Below are positions 43,766 to 51,561 of a stretch of 64,000 nt of DNA, piece after piece. Within the stretch, counting starts at the first letter, position 1; the number at the start of each line of letters is the position of its first letter. The notes under the pieces were generated by a model, which saw nothing but the letters and a program-made list of their open reading frames with translations, had not been told where the DNA came from and ran no database searches. A program made the position numbers and the translations under genes. This stretch comes from Solirubrobacter sp963724195. Its GTDB lineage: Bacteria > Actinomycetota > Thermoleophilia > Solirubrobacterales > Solirubrobacteraceae. The DNA is taken from NCBI GenBank assembly GCA_963724195.1, contig CAVRTQ010000018.1, forward strand, positions 304,523-368,522, read 5' to 3'.

Positions 43766-45938
43766 CGGGTGACGCTGGTCCCCGCGTGGAAATCGCGGTC
43801 GGACACATCGAACCACTCCGAGAGGATCATGCGCGCCGCGGGTGCCGCGGTGGCCGCGCCGAAGCCGCCCTTCTCCACGGTGACGACGACCACGATCGGG
43901 CGCGCCTTGTCCGGGACGAAGGCCGCGTACCAGGCCTGGTCGGGGTTCGGCTGGCGCTCGGCGGTGCCGGTCTTGCCGTAGATCGGGAACTCCTTCATCG
44001 GCCAGCCGGCGAAGACGTCCGCGGACGTACCGCCCTCGCCCTGCGCGGCGGCGCGCAGGCCGTCGAGCACGGCGTCGCGGTCACGCGCGGCCATCTTGAT
44101 CTTGCGCCGCGCCTTCGGGCGGAACTCCTGCAGCGGGACACCGTTGCCGTCCTCGATCGCCTTGCCCAGGTGCGGGCGCACGATCGTGCCGCCGTTCTCG
44201 AACGCGGCGTAGGCCACCGCAACCTGCAGCGGCGTGGCCTGCAGGTCGCCCTGGCCGACGGCGAGGTTGACGTTGTCACCGCCGGACCAGCCACGTTCGT
44301 AGCCTCCGCACTCGAACAGCGCGGACGTCGTGCGCTCGTTCAGACCCGCCTTCTTCACGCACGCCTGGTATTCGGCGTACTCGCCGTTGCGCCACCGGCG
44401 GTCGGGCACCAGGCCGGGTGTCTCACCCGGGAGGTCGATGCCGGTCTTGCGCCCATAGCCGAACCGCTCCGCCCAGCGCTGGATGATCGTGCCCTGGTCG
44501 TTGGCCTGCGCGCCGAGCTTGAAGAAGAAGATGTCCGAGGACTTCGCGATCGCCTCGCGCACGTCGATCGAGCCGAAGACCGCCTGCTTGGCGTTCTGGT
44601 ACTTCTGCCCGCCGTACTCCCAATGCCCGGGGTCGTTGACCTTGCGCGTGGGCGTGATCAGCCCTTCCTCGAGCGCCGCCATCGCGGTGATCGGCTTGAA
44701 CGTCGAGGCCGTCGGATAGGCGGACTCCGTCGCGCGGTTGAGCAGCGGCGCGTCCGTGGAGTCCGACGTCAGGTAGTCGTAGCGCTGCTGCGTGAACGGC
44801 TTGGCGAACCAGCTGGCGTCGAACGACGGCGCCGAGCCCATCGCCAGGATCTCGCCGTTGCGCGGGTCCATGGCCACGAAGGCGCCGGCGCGGGTCTCGT
44901 ACTCGGAGTTCTGGATCGCCTGCGCGAGCGCGCGCTCGCCGGTCTTCTGCAGGTCGCTGTCGATCGTCAGCCGCAGCCGCTGGCCCTGCTTGGGCTCGGT
45001 CACCGACAGCTTGCGCTCTTCGTCGCGGGAGCCGAACGCGTCCACGACGAGGCGCGTGGAGCCGTCCGTGCCGCGCAGGTACTTGTCGTACTGGTACTCG
45101 AGGCCGCTCTGCCCGATCCGCGTGCCCTGGGCGACGTCCTTGTACCTGCGCTGCTCCATCTGCTTCGTGCTGATCTCGGAGACCGTGCCGAACAGCTGGG
45201 CGGCGAGCTTGCCCTCGGGGTACTCGCGCAGGTAGCGCTTCGTGACCACGACGCCCTCGAAGTACTCCGGGCGCTCGCGCATGAAGTTGAACTCGCGCGA
45301 GCGGGACGTCCGTGCGGACCGTGACGTTCGAGTACGGCGTGTCGGCGATGCTGCGGATGACGCGCTCGTGGATCGTCTTCGGGCGGATGTCGATCGTCTC
45401 GCCGATGCGGCGGTAGAGCTCGGCGAGCTCGGGCTCGTCGCCTGGGATCTCGGGGATCGCGACCTTGCGGGCCGTGGCGCCGAGCTTCTTCAGCCGGCGT
45501 GCGCTCGCGCTCCTCGGCCTTCGTCGTCTTGCGCCCGTCGTCCTTGAGCTGGCGGACGAACGCGTCGTACTGGCGCTCGTACGCGAGCCGCTGGTTCTCG
45601 GCCGCGGCCAGCGCCTTGCGGTAGTCGTCGGCGTCCTTGCGCACCTGCTCGGGCAGCTTCGACGGCACGAGCTGGACGACGGCGGCCTTCTTCGTCCGCA
45701 CGAGCGGATCGGCGTCGCGGTCGACGATGTCGCCGCGCGGCGCCTCGATGCGCTCGGTGCGCTTGCCGTTCTGGCTCGCGGCGACGCGGGCGGTGTCGCC
45801 CGTCAGCACCTGCAGGTACCAGAGCCGGAAGAAGACGATCCCGAACAGCACGAAGGCGATGCCTCCGAGCACGGCGACGCGCCACGCCAGCTGGGGCGTG
45901 ATCGGACGGAGGCGATCTTCGACGCGGTTCTTCGGCAT
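43762..45938 (-). CDS. mrdA: Penicillin-binding protein 2 (elongasome transpeptidase), two frameshifts
   Basis: ATG 45938 starts a short cytoplasmic tail, one membrane helix (VAVLGGIAFVLFGIVFFRLW) and the PBP dimerization domain (RTERIEAPRGDIVDRDADPL). Frame changes near 45495 and 45305 interrupt it; neighbouring frames supply ATARKVAIPEIPGDEPELAE and DVPLAREFNFMRERPEYFEG. The transpeptidase domain is intact: SxxK in YPTASTFKPITAMAAL, SxD in KSSDIFFFKLG (SxD rather than SxN, as known for some PBP2 proteins) and KTG in YGKTGTAERQPN. About 725 residues. It crosslinks lateral-wall peptidoglycan with RodA and the Mre proteins. Confidence 0.94.
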
Positions 45939-45942
45939 GCAG

Positions 45943-46509
45943 CTAGGCGCGGGTCAGCGGGCTCAGGCCGCCCGTCGTGTAGGCCCGGCGCCGGCGGCGG
46001 CGCGGGTCGTCGGGCAGGAACGTGGCCAGCAGGCGATGCACCAGCGCGTAGACGGGCAGCGCGATCAAGGTGTTGAGCAGGACGATCATCAGCGTGTCAC
46101 GGAGCAGCAGGAGCGAGACCGGCGCTTTCACCCCGAGCAGGAACTGCAGCAGGGCGAAGCCGATCGCGGCGATCACGGTCGCCGCGGCCCCCACGGCCAC
46201 CGGAGCGAGGCCATGCGCGGGGTCGCGCAGCTCCCGGACGCGTCCGGCAAGGTAGCCCACCGCGGTAAAGACCAGTGAATTCACGCCGAGGGTGTGCTCG
46301 GGCGTCAGATCGACGAACAAACCGAGCCCGAAGCCGAACACGGCGCCGGTCGTGGAGCCGGTGATGAACCCGACGTACGCGACCACGAGCGGCGTCAGGT
46401 CCGCGGGCACGCCGAAGACGGTCAGCTGGGAGACGACCGTCAGCTGCAGCAGCCAGGCGGCCAGGCCGAGCAGCACGAGCCGGAAGACGCTTGCGCCGGA
46501 GACCGTCAC
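45943..46509 (-). CDS. mreD: Rod-shape determining protein MreD
   Basis: The 188-residue membrane protein starts VTVSGASVFRLVLLGLAAWL, with five or six hydrophobic helices (SQLTVFGVPADLTPLVVAYV, GFGLGLFVDLTPEHTLGVNS) and a basic C-terminus with RRRRRR. GTG 46509 overlaps the mreC stop by 4 bases (GTGA), and mrdA begins 4 bases after its stop. MreD links MreB and MreC to the RodA-PBP2 synthase. Confidence 0.93.
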   Translation of the reverse strand: MTVSGASVFRLVLLGLAAWLLQLTVVSQLTVFGVPADLTPLVVAYVGFITGSTTGAVFGFGLGLFVDLTPEHTLGVNSLVFTAVGYLAGRVRELRDPAHGLAPVAVGAAATVIAAIGFALLQFLLGVKAPVSLLLLRDTLMIVLLNTLIALPVYALVHRLLATFLPDDPRRRRRRAYTTGGLSPLTRA

Positions 46510-47369
46510 TTGGCGTCCTCGGCGTTCGGGTTCGTGAGCACCTGGACCATGTCCAGGCGCAGGAAGTCGGCCGCGGGCTTGACGTGGATGCGCTTGTCGA
46601 GGTCGCCCTCGCCGAGGTCCACGCGGCTCACCCTGCCGACGAGGACCGCCGGCGGGTAGCGCGACTGCAGCCGCGAGTCGGTCGTGCCCGCCGTGTAGAT
46701 CAGGTCGTCCTCGCGCACGTTGGCGGTGGCGTCGACGGGCTCGTAGAGCAGGTCGCCGGGCGCGCCGATGGCGGGCGTGACCGAGCCCGGATGGCGGCCT
46801 TCGCCGGCGTTGACGCTCGTGGCGAAGCTCTGGTCGGTGATCAGCGTCACGACCGCGGAGCCGCCGGTGGCCTCCGCGACCTTGCCCACGAGCCCGGCGC
46901 CGTTGATCACGGGATCGCCACGGTGGATGCCGTCGTCGAGACCCTTGTTGATCGTGACCTGCTGGTACCAGCTGCTGGGCGAGCGCACGTAGACGTTCGC
47001 GTCGACCGGCCCGTACTTGCTCATGCCCTCGGCGTCGGCCTTGTTGAGCAGGGCGCGCTGCTCGGCCTGCGCGAGGCGCTGCTGCATCTTCACGACCTGG
47101 GCGCGGTAGGTGTCGCGCTCCTCGATCGCCTTGTCGCGCTGGTCCTTGGCGTCGATCGTGTCGCCGAACCACCCGAAGAGATCGCGCACGGGCTTGAAGA
47201 CGCGGCTGGCGCCTTCTTGGATCGGGCCTAGGACACCGAGAGCGGTGCGCTGAACTGAGTGGAGACGGCCGTCCGACGACTCGCCGTAATAGGCGGTGAG
47301 GAGGATCAGCGAGGCCGCAACGAGGACGACCAGCACTGCACGGCGGCGTCTGACCGCTTTGTCGTGCAT
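46506..47369 (-). CDS. mreC: Rod-shape determining protein MreC
   Basis: The 287-residue protein has one N-terminal membrane helix (AVLVVLVAASLILLTAYYG), a coiled coil (about 75-110: AKDQRDKAIEERDTYRAQVV) and the beta-barrel MreC domain (VYVRSPSSWYQQVTINKGLD, DGIHRGDPVINGAGLVGKVA, VTLITDQSFATSVNAGEGRH, RVSRVDLGEGDLDKRIHVKP). It is the periplasm-side scaffold of the elongasome, between mreB and mreD. Confidence 0.96.
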   Translation of the reverse strand: MHDKAVRRRRAVLVVLVAASLILLTAYYGESSDGRLHSVQRTALGVLGPIQEGASRVFKPVRDLFGWFGDTIDAKDQRDKAIEERDTYRAQVVKMQQRLAQAEQRALLNKADAEGMSKYGPVDANVYVRSPSSWYQQVTINKGLDDGIHRGDPVINGAGLVGKVAEATGGSAVVTLITDQSFATSVNAGEGRHPGSVTPAIGAPGDLLYEPVDATANVREDDLIYTAGTTDSRLQSRYPPAVLVGRVSRVDLGEGDLDKRIHVKPAADFLRLDMVQVLTNPNAEDAK

Positions 47370-47411
47370 ACAGGAAAAGTGAAGGGGTGGGGCGAAAGGG
47401 TCAAGGCCAAG

Positions 47412-48464
47412 CTAGCGGCGCTGGCGGCGATTGCGGTTGTTCGAGCGATTGGACTTATGAATCGCTTCGAACTCCTCCAGGCTGCGGCCGCTTCCGACGG
47501 CAACGCAGGTGAGCGGTGATTCGGCGCGGTGGGCGGGCATCTGCGTCTCCTCGCGGAGGCGCTCGTCGATGCCCTGCAGGAGGCTGCCGCCGCCCGCGAG
47601 CATGATGCCGCGGTCCATGATGTCGCTCGCCAGCTCCGGCGGAGTGCGGTCCAGCGTCTCCTTGATCGCGTCGATGATCTGGACCAGCGGCTCTTCCAGC
47701 GCTGCGCGGACTTCTTCGGAGGTCAGCACGACGGTCTTCGGGAGACCGGAGACGAGGTCGCGGCCGCGGATCTCGGCCTGCACCTCCTCCTCGAGCGGGT
47801 ACGCGGACCCGATCTCGAGCTTGACCTCCTCGGCCGTCTGCTGGCCGATCAGGAGCTTGTACTCCTTCTTGACGTAATTGATGATCGAGTCGTCGAGCTC
47901 GTCGCCGCCCACCCGGATGGACTGGGAGACGACGATGCCGCCGAGGCTGATGACGGCCACCTCGGAGGTGCCGCCGCCGATGTCGACGACCATGTTGCCC
48001 GTGGGCTCACCGACCGGCAGGCCGGCGCCGATGGCCGCGGCCATCGGCTCCTCGATCAGGTACGCCTGGCGGGCGCCGGCGCTCAGGCACGCCTCTTCCA
48101 CCGCGCGCTTCTCGACGCCCGTGACGCCCGAGGGGACGCAGACGACGACGCGCGGGTGCGCCCAGCGGTTCTGGTGCACCTTCTGGATGAAGTGGCGCAG
48201 CATCTCCTCCGTCACGTCGAAGTCGGCGATGACGCCGTCCTTCAGCGGGCGGATTGCGGAGATGGTGCCCGGGGTACGCCCGAGCATGCGCTTGGCTTCG
48301 ATGCCGACCGCATGCACCTCACCCGTTCGGCTGTCGATCGCGACGACCGACGGCTCGCTCAGAACGATCCCGCGACCGCGGACGTACACGAGCGTATTGG
48401 CCGTGCCGAGGTCGACTGCCATGTCACGGCCGCCGAACCCGGTGAGGTACGAGAAGAATCCCAT
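47412..48464 (-). CDS. mreB: Rod-shape determining protein MreB (actin homologue)
   Basis: The 350-residue actin-fold protein has phosphate loops RDMAVDLGTANTLVYVRGRG and MVVDIGGGTSEVAVISLGGI, the adenosine motif IMLAGGGSLLQGIDERL, and the interface EEPMAAAIGAGLPVGEPTGN. Its tail is unusually basic (SNRSNNRNRRQRR), extending a few residues past most MreBs. It organises lateral-wall synthesis on the inner membrane face. It is the first gene of mreB-mreC-mreD-mrdA-rodA, behind its own hairpin-bounded promoter gap, which predicts rod-shaped cells. Confidence 0.97.
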   Translation of the reverse strand: MGFFSYLTGFGGRDMAVDLGTANTLVYVRGRGIVLSEPSVVAIDSRTGEVHAVGIEAKRMLGRTPGTISAIRPLKDGVIADFDVTEEMLRHFIQKVHQNRWAHPRVVVCVPSGVTGVEKRAVEEACLSAGARQAYLIEEPMAAAIGAGLPVGEPTGNMVVDIGGGTSEVAVISLGGIVVSQSIRVGGDELDDSIINYVKKEYKLLIGQQTAEEVKLEIGSAYPLEEEVQAEIRGRDLVSGLPKTVVLTSEEVRAALEEPLVQIIDAIKETLDRTPPELASDIMDRGIMLAGGGSLLQGIDERLREETQMPAHRAESPLTCVAVGSGRSLEEFEAIHKSNRSNNRNRRQRR

Positions 48465-48514
48465 GCGTGAGCGGACCGGACCTCCTCTTGATTGGGGAGA
48501 CCGAGCCGATGCGG

Positions 48515-48541
48515 AGTCTACCTAACGGCCGACGCTCCCAA
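48515..48541 (-). promoter_or_regulatory. Possible mreB promoter
   Basis: On the minus strand TTGGGA (48541-48536) and TAGACT (48520-48515) are separated by 15 bases, shorter than ideal. They lie about 50 bases before the mreB ATG, in the 185-base gap after the maf hairpin, which otherwise holds nothing recognisable. Confidence 0.3.
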
Positions 48542-48617
48542 ATGTGCTGCAAAGACGCATTCATGCGCGTTCCCGCGGCTCTGTGAGCCATGCACGGAAG
48601 CGCTTGCGACTCGACCA

Positions 48618-48647
48618 AGACCCCCCGATCGGCGTACCCGGGGGTCT
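48618..48647 (-). terminator. Hairpin after maf
   Basis: An 8-bp stem AGACCCCC (48618-48625) / GGGGGTCT (48640-48647) with a 14-base loop begins 2 bases after the maf stop on the minus strand. It separates the maf transcription unit from the mre operon. Confidence 0.65.
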
Positions 48648-48649
48648 GT

Positions 48650-49201
48650 TCAGGTCGGCAACAGCTCCGGAAGCTGGTCAAGCAGCCGCGCGAGCGGCAG
48701 GCCGACGACGTTGAGGTAGTCGCCCTCGATGCCCGCGATGAGCGCGGCGCCGGCGCCCTGGATCGCGTAGCCGCCCGCGCGGCCGCGCCACTCGCCCGTC
48801 TCGACGTACCAGTCCACGAAGGACGCGTCGACCGCGCGGAAGTGGACCTTCGTGACCTCCACCGAGGTGTGGATCAGCTCGCCGTCACGGACGATGGCGA
48901 TGCCCCCGACCACCTCGTGGGTGCGACCCGCCAGGCGCGCGATGAACTCGCGCGCCTGGTCGGCGTCCGCCGGCTTGCCGAGGACGTCGCCGTCGAGGCC
49001 GACGTCCGTGTCCGCGCCGAGCACGAGCCCGCGCGGCACTTCGGCCGCGACCGCCAGCGCCTTGCGGCGCGCGTTCTCCTCGGCGACCCGGACCGGATCG
49101 CCCGTGGTCTCCTCCTCGACGTCCGAGACGTGGACGGTGAAGGAGATGCCGATCTGCTCGAGGATCGCGCGCCGCTGGGGCGAGCCGCTCCCGAGGACTA
49201 G
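48650..49201 (-). CDS. maf: Maf-family nucleotide pyrophosphatase, start codon unclear
   Basis: The frame encodes LVLGSGSPQRRAILEQIGIS (the N-terminal Maf signature with SxSxxRR), EEENARRKALA-type helix, VLGADTDVGLDGDVLGKPAD with the catalytic Asp, and YAIQGAGAALIAGIEGDYLN, VVGLPLARL. Maf proteins hydrolyse non-canonical or canonical NTPs and can delay division. The first standard start codon in frame (GTG 49039) would delete the signature, so the real start must be upstream. The frame is open back into ndk but offers only CTA at 49201, overlapping the ndk TAG. A non-standard start or a one-base sequence error is likely. About 183 residues. Confidence 0.85.
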   Translation of the reverse strand, partial: LVLGSGSPQRRAILEQIGISFTVHVSDVEEETTGDPVRVAEENARRKALAVAAEVPRGLVLGADTDVGLDGDVLGKPADADQAREFIARLAGRTHEVVGGIAIVRDGELIHTSVEVTKVHFRAVDASFVDWYVETGEWRGRAGGYAIQGAGAALIAGIEGDYLNVVGLPLARLLDQLPELLPT

Positions 49202-49608
49202 AGCTCGGGGAAGAACAGTCCCGCCTCGCGCAGGCCGGACTCGGGGGAGTCGGAGCCGTGGACCATGTTCTGGCCGACCGCGATCGCGAAGTCGCCGCGG
49301 ATGGAGCCGGTGGTCGCCTCGAGCGGGTTGGTGGCGCCGATCACCTGGCGGGCGGCCTTGATCGCGTCGTCGCCCTCGAGCACGAGCGCGACGATCGGGC
49401 CGGAGGTGATGAAGTCCACGAGCTCGCCGAAGAACGGGCGCTCCGTGTGCTCGGCGTAGTGCTGCTTGGCGAGGTCCTCGGTGACCGTCATGTGCTTGGC
49501 GGCGACGATCTTGAGGCCCTTGCGTTCGAAGCGGGCGATGATCTCCCCGGTCAGGCCGCGCGCGAACGCGTCCGGCTTGACCAGGATCAGGGTCTTTTCA
49601 ATAGCCAT
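49198..49608 (-). CDS. ndk: Nucleoside diphosphate kinase
   Basis: The 136-residue enzyme starts MAIEKTLILVKPDAFARGLT and has RPFFGELVDFITSGPIVALV, LEGDDAIKAARQVIGATNPL and the active-site His117 in NMVHGSDS, ending with SGLREAGLFFPEL. It balances NTP pools by ping-pong phosphate transfer. Length is normal. The following maf frame overlaps its stop. Confidence 0.97.
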   Translation of the reverse strand: MAIEKTLILVKPDAFARGLTGEIIARFERKGLKIVAAKHMTVTEDLAKQHYAEHTERPFFGELVDFITSGPIVALVLEGDDAIKAARQVIGATNPLEATTGSIRGDFAIAVGQNMVHGSDSPESGLREAGLFFPEL

Positions 49609-49622
49609 AGACCCTCAGTGTG

Positions 49623-50216
49623 TCAGCGTCGCCGACGCTGTGAGGTCTCGCCGGCGGAAGCCTCGGCGGGCTCGGGCTGCGCGATGTCGGCGGCGACGGT
49701 GGCCTGGTCGGTCGTCTGACGGCGCCGGCGACGCGACGTGGTGGACGACGGCGACGGAGCGCTCGTCTCGGCCTCGCAGAACGGGCAGATGCGCCAGGCC
49801 GGGTCGATCGGCTTCGAGCACGAGTAGCAGCGCTCTTTGAGCTTGCGCATGCAGCTCGGACAGCGCAGATAGTCGTTCTGGACCTCGTAGTCGCAGTGCG
49901 GGCAGAGGTGGTAATCCAGATTGGCCAGGCGCGCTTCGGCGGCGGTCATCTCGAGCTCGCGCAGGCGCACGTCGTCGAGGAACTCCGGCGGGCGGACGAT
50001 CAGGTAGACGATCGTCCCGATGAACGGGAAGAAGCTCGCCAGCGTGGCGCAGGCGACCAGCAGCGGGTCGTCGATCCGCCGGCGCGCATCCGCGAACGTC
50101 CAGAAGATCAGGGCGAGATAGAGGACGGCGAGGACGAGCAGCGCGACGTTCGCCGCGGTCTGCAGCGCCTCGTTCTTGATCTCCTCGATCTTGAAGATGG
50201 CGAACATGGGGTTCAT
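49623..50216 (-). CDS. Membrane protein with double zinc ribbon
   Basis: The 197-residue protein has two N-terminal hydrophobic helices (VALLVLAVLYLALIFWTFAD and LVACATLASFFPFIGTIVYL) in a PLDc_N-like arrangement. A cytoplasmic double zinc ribbon follows, with four Cys pairs: CPHC, CPSC, CYSC and CPFC (about 105-150). The C-terminal tail is Ser/Arg- and Ala/Glu-rich with two RRRR blocks. The function is unknown. It sits between the small membrane gene and ndk in the valS-folC run. The basic ends could touch nucleic acid. Confidence 0.8.
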   Translation of the reverse strand: MNPMFAIFKIEEIKNEALQTAANVALLVLAVLYLALIFWTFADARRRIDDPLLVACATLASFFPFIGTIVYLIVRPPEFLDDVRLRELEMTAAEARLANLDYHLCPHCDYEVQNDYLRCPSCMRKLKERCYSCSKPIDPAWRICPFCEAETSAPSPSSTTSRRRRRQTTDQATVAADIAQPEPAEASAGETSQRRRR

Positions 50217-50254
50217 AAGGTGACCTGGAGCCTAGTGGGAGACGCGGCGGGCCA

Positions 50255-50371
50255 TCACAGGAAGGCGCGCCCCAGCGCGTAGCCGATGCCGAAGAAGATC
50301 AGGATGACGACTGCCACGACGACCGCCACCAGGGCGATCATCGCGATGACGCTCGGTCCTCCCTCGTTCAC
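50255..50371 (-). CDS. 38-residue single-pass membrane protein, function unknown
   Basis: GTG 50371 overlaps the folC stop by 4 bases (GTGA) and encodes VNEGGPSVIAMIALVAVVVA, then VVILIFFGIGYALGRAFL, a single hydrophobic helix with a short acidic N-terminus and an Arg near the C-terminus. The start lies in the exact stop/start overlap pattern used by neighbouring genes, which supports real translation. No function can be assigned. Confidence 0.65.
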   Translation of the reverse strand: MNEGGPSVIAMIALVAVVVAVVILIFFGIGYALGRAFL

Positions 50372-51561
50372 AGCGCACTCGCCCGGCGCGCCCCCGGAGC
50401 GCTGAGCAGGTCGGCGACGAGGTAGATGGAGCCCGTGGCGAGCACGGTTCCCTGTTCGCCAGCAATCTCCTGCGCCCTTCTGACGGCCTTCCGCGGATCT
50501 GGCTCGATCTCGGTCGGAATCGTCGCGCCGACCTTCTGCGCGAGGTCCGCGAGCGTCGCCGGCGACAGCGCACGCGGGTTCGGCGCGCGCGTGAAAACCA
50601 CGGCGGAGAGCCGCGGAAGGAGCGCGCGCAACATCTCGGCGGCGTCCTTGTCGTCGAGCACGGACAGCACCGCGACGGTGCCCTGGGGCACGGACTGCGC
50701 CAGCGCGGCGATGCCCGGCGCGTTGTGCGCGCCGTCGTAGATCGTGAGCGGATCGTGGCCGACGACCTGCAGCCGGCCGGGGATCAGGAGCGAGATCGGC
50801 GCCGTGTCCAGCGCGACGCCGAGCACGGCCTTGGCGGCGGCGACGGCCGCGCCCAGGTTCATCCGCTGGTAGCCGGGAGCGTCAATGCCGACTGACGCGG
50901 GCCGGACGATCCGCGCGCCGGTCCGCTCGGCGATCGCGAGCACGTCGGGGTGCTCGTCGCCGAGCACCAAAGTGGCGCCGTTGCGCACGACAGCGAGCTT
51001 CTCCCCCGCGATGTCGGCGATCGTCGGCCCGAGCCAGCGCGTGTGCTCGAGCCCGACGTTCGTGAGCACGACGACCTCCGCGCCGAGCACGTTGGTGGCG
51101 TCGAAGCGGCCGCCCAGGCCCGCCTCGATCACGGCCACCTCGACGCCGCGGCGGGCGAGCTCGTCGAATGCGGCGGCGGTCAGCAACTCGAACTGGGTTA
51201 CGCGCTCGCCGTCGGGAGAGGTCCGGTCGACCTTCGCCGCGGCGTTCGCGGCGCGTTGGATCGCGGCGCCGAACTCCGCGCCGGTCAGATCACGGTCACC
51301 GACGCGGATGCGCTCGGCGAACGTGGTCAGGTGCGGCGACAGGTACGCGCCGGTCTTGACGCCGTTCGCCTCCAGCAGCGCGGCCGTGAAGCGCACGGTG
51401 CTCGACTTGCCGTTGGTGCCGACGACGTGCACCGCGCGGAACTGCTCCTGCGGGGAGCCCAGCACCGTCAGGAGCCGCCGCATGCGCTCCAGACCGAAGC
51501 GCATGCCGAACAGCTCCAGCGAGAGCAGGTGCTCCTCGGCTTCACCGAGGGTCCAACTCAT
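50368..51561 (-). CDS. folC: Folylpolyglutamate synthase / dihydrofolate synthase
   Basis: The 397-residue Mur-ligase-type enzyme starts MSWTLGEAEEHLLSLELFGM. The P-loop is VHVVGTNGKSSTVRFTAALL; other blocks are TGAYLSPHLTTFAERIRVGD, VEVAVIEAGLGGRFDATNVL, VVLTNVGLEHTRWLGPTIAD and LTIYDGAHNAPGIAAL. It adds glutamate to folates. ATG 51561 overlaps the valS stop by 4 bases. valS-folC is a common bacterial pairing. Confidence 0.96.
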   Translation of the reverse strand: MSWTLGEAEEHLLSLELFGMRFGLERMRRLLTVLGSPQEQFRAVHVVGTNGKSSTVRFTAALLEANGVKTGAYLSPHLTTFAERIRVGDRDLTGAEFGAAIQRAANAAAKVDRTSPDGERVTQFELLTAAAFDELARRGVEVAVIEAGLGGRFDATNVLGAEVVVLTNVGLEHTRWLGPTIADIAGEKLAVVRNGATLVLGDEHPDVLAIAERTGARIVRPASVGIDAPGYQRMNLGAAVAAAKAVLGVALDTAPISLLIPGRLQVVGHDPLTIYDGAHNAPGIAALAQSVPQGTVAVLSVLDDKDAAEMLRALLPRLSAVVFTRAPNPRALSPATLADLAQKVGATIPTEIEPDPRKAVRRAQEIAGEQGTVLATGSIYLVADLLSAPGARRASAL

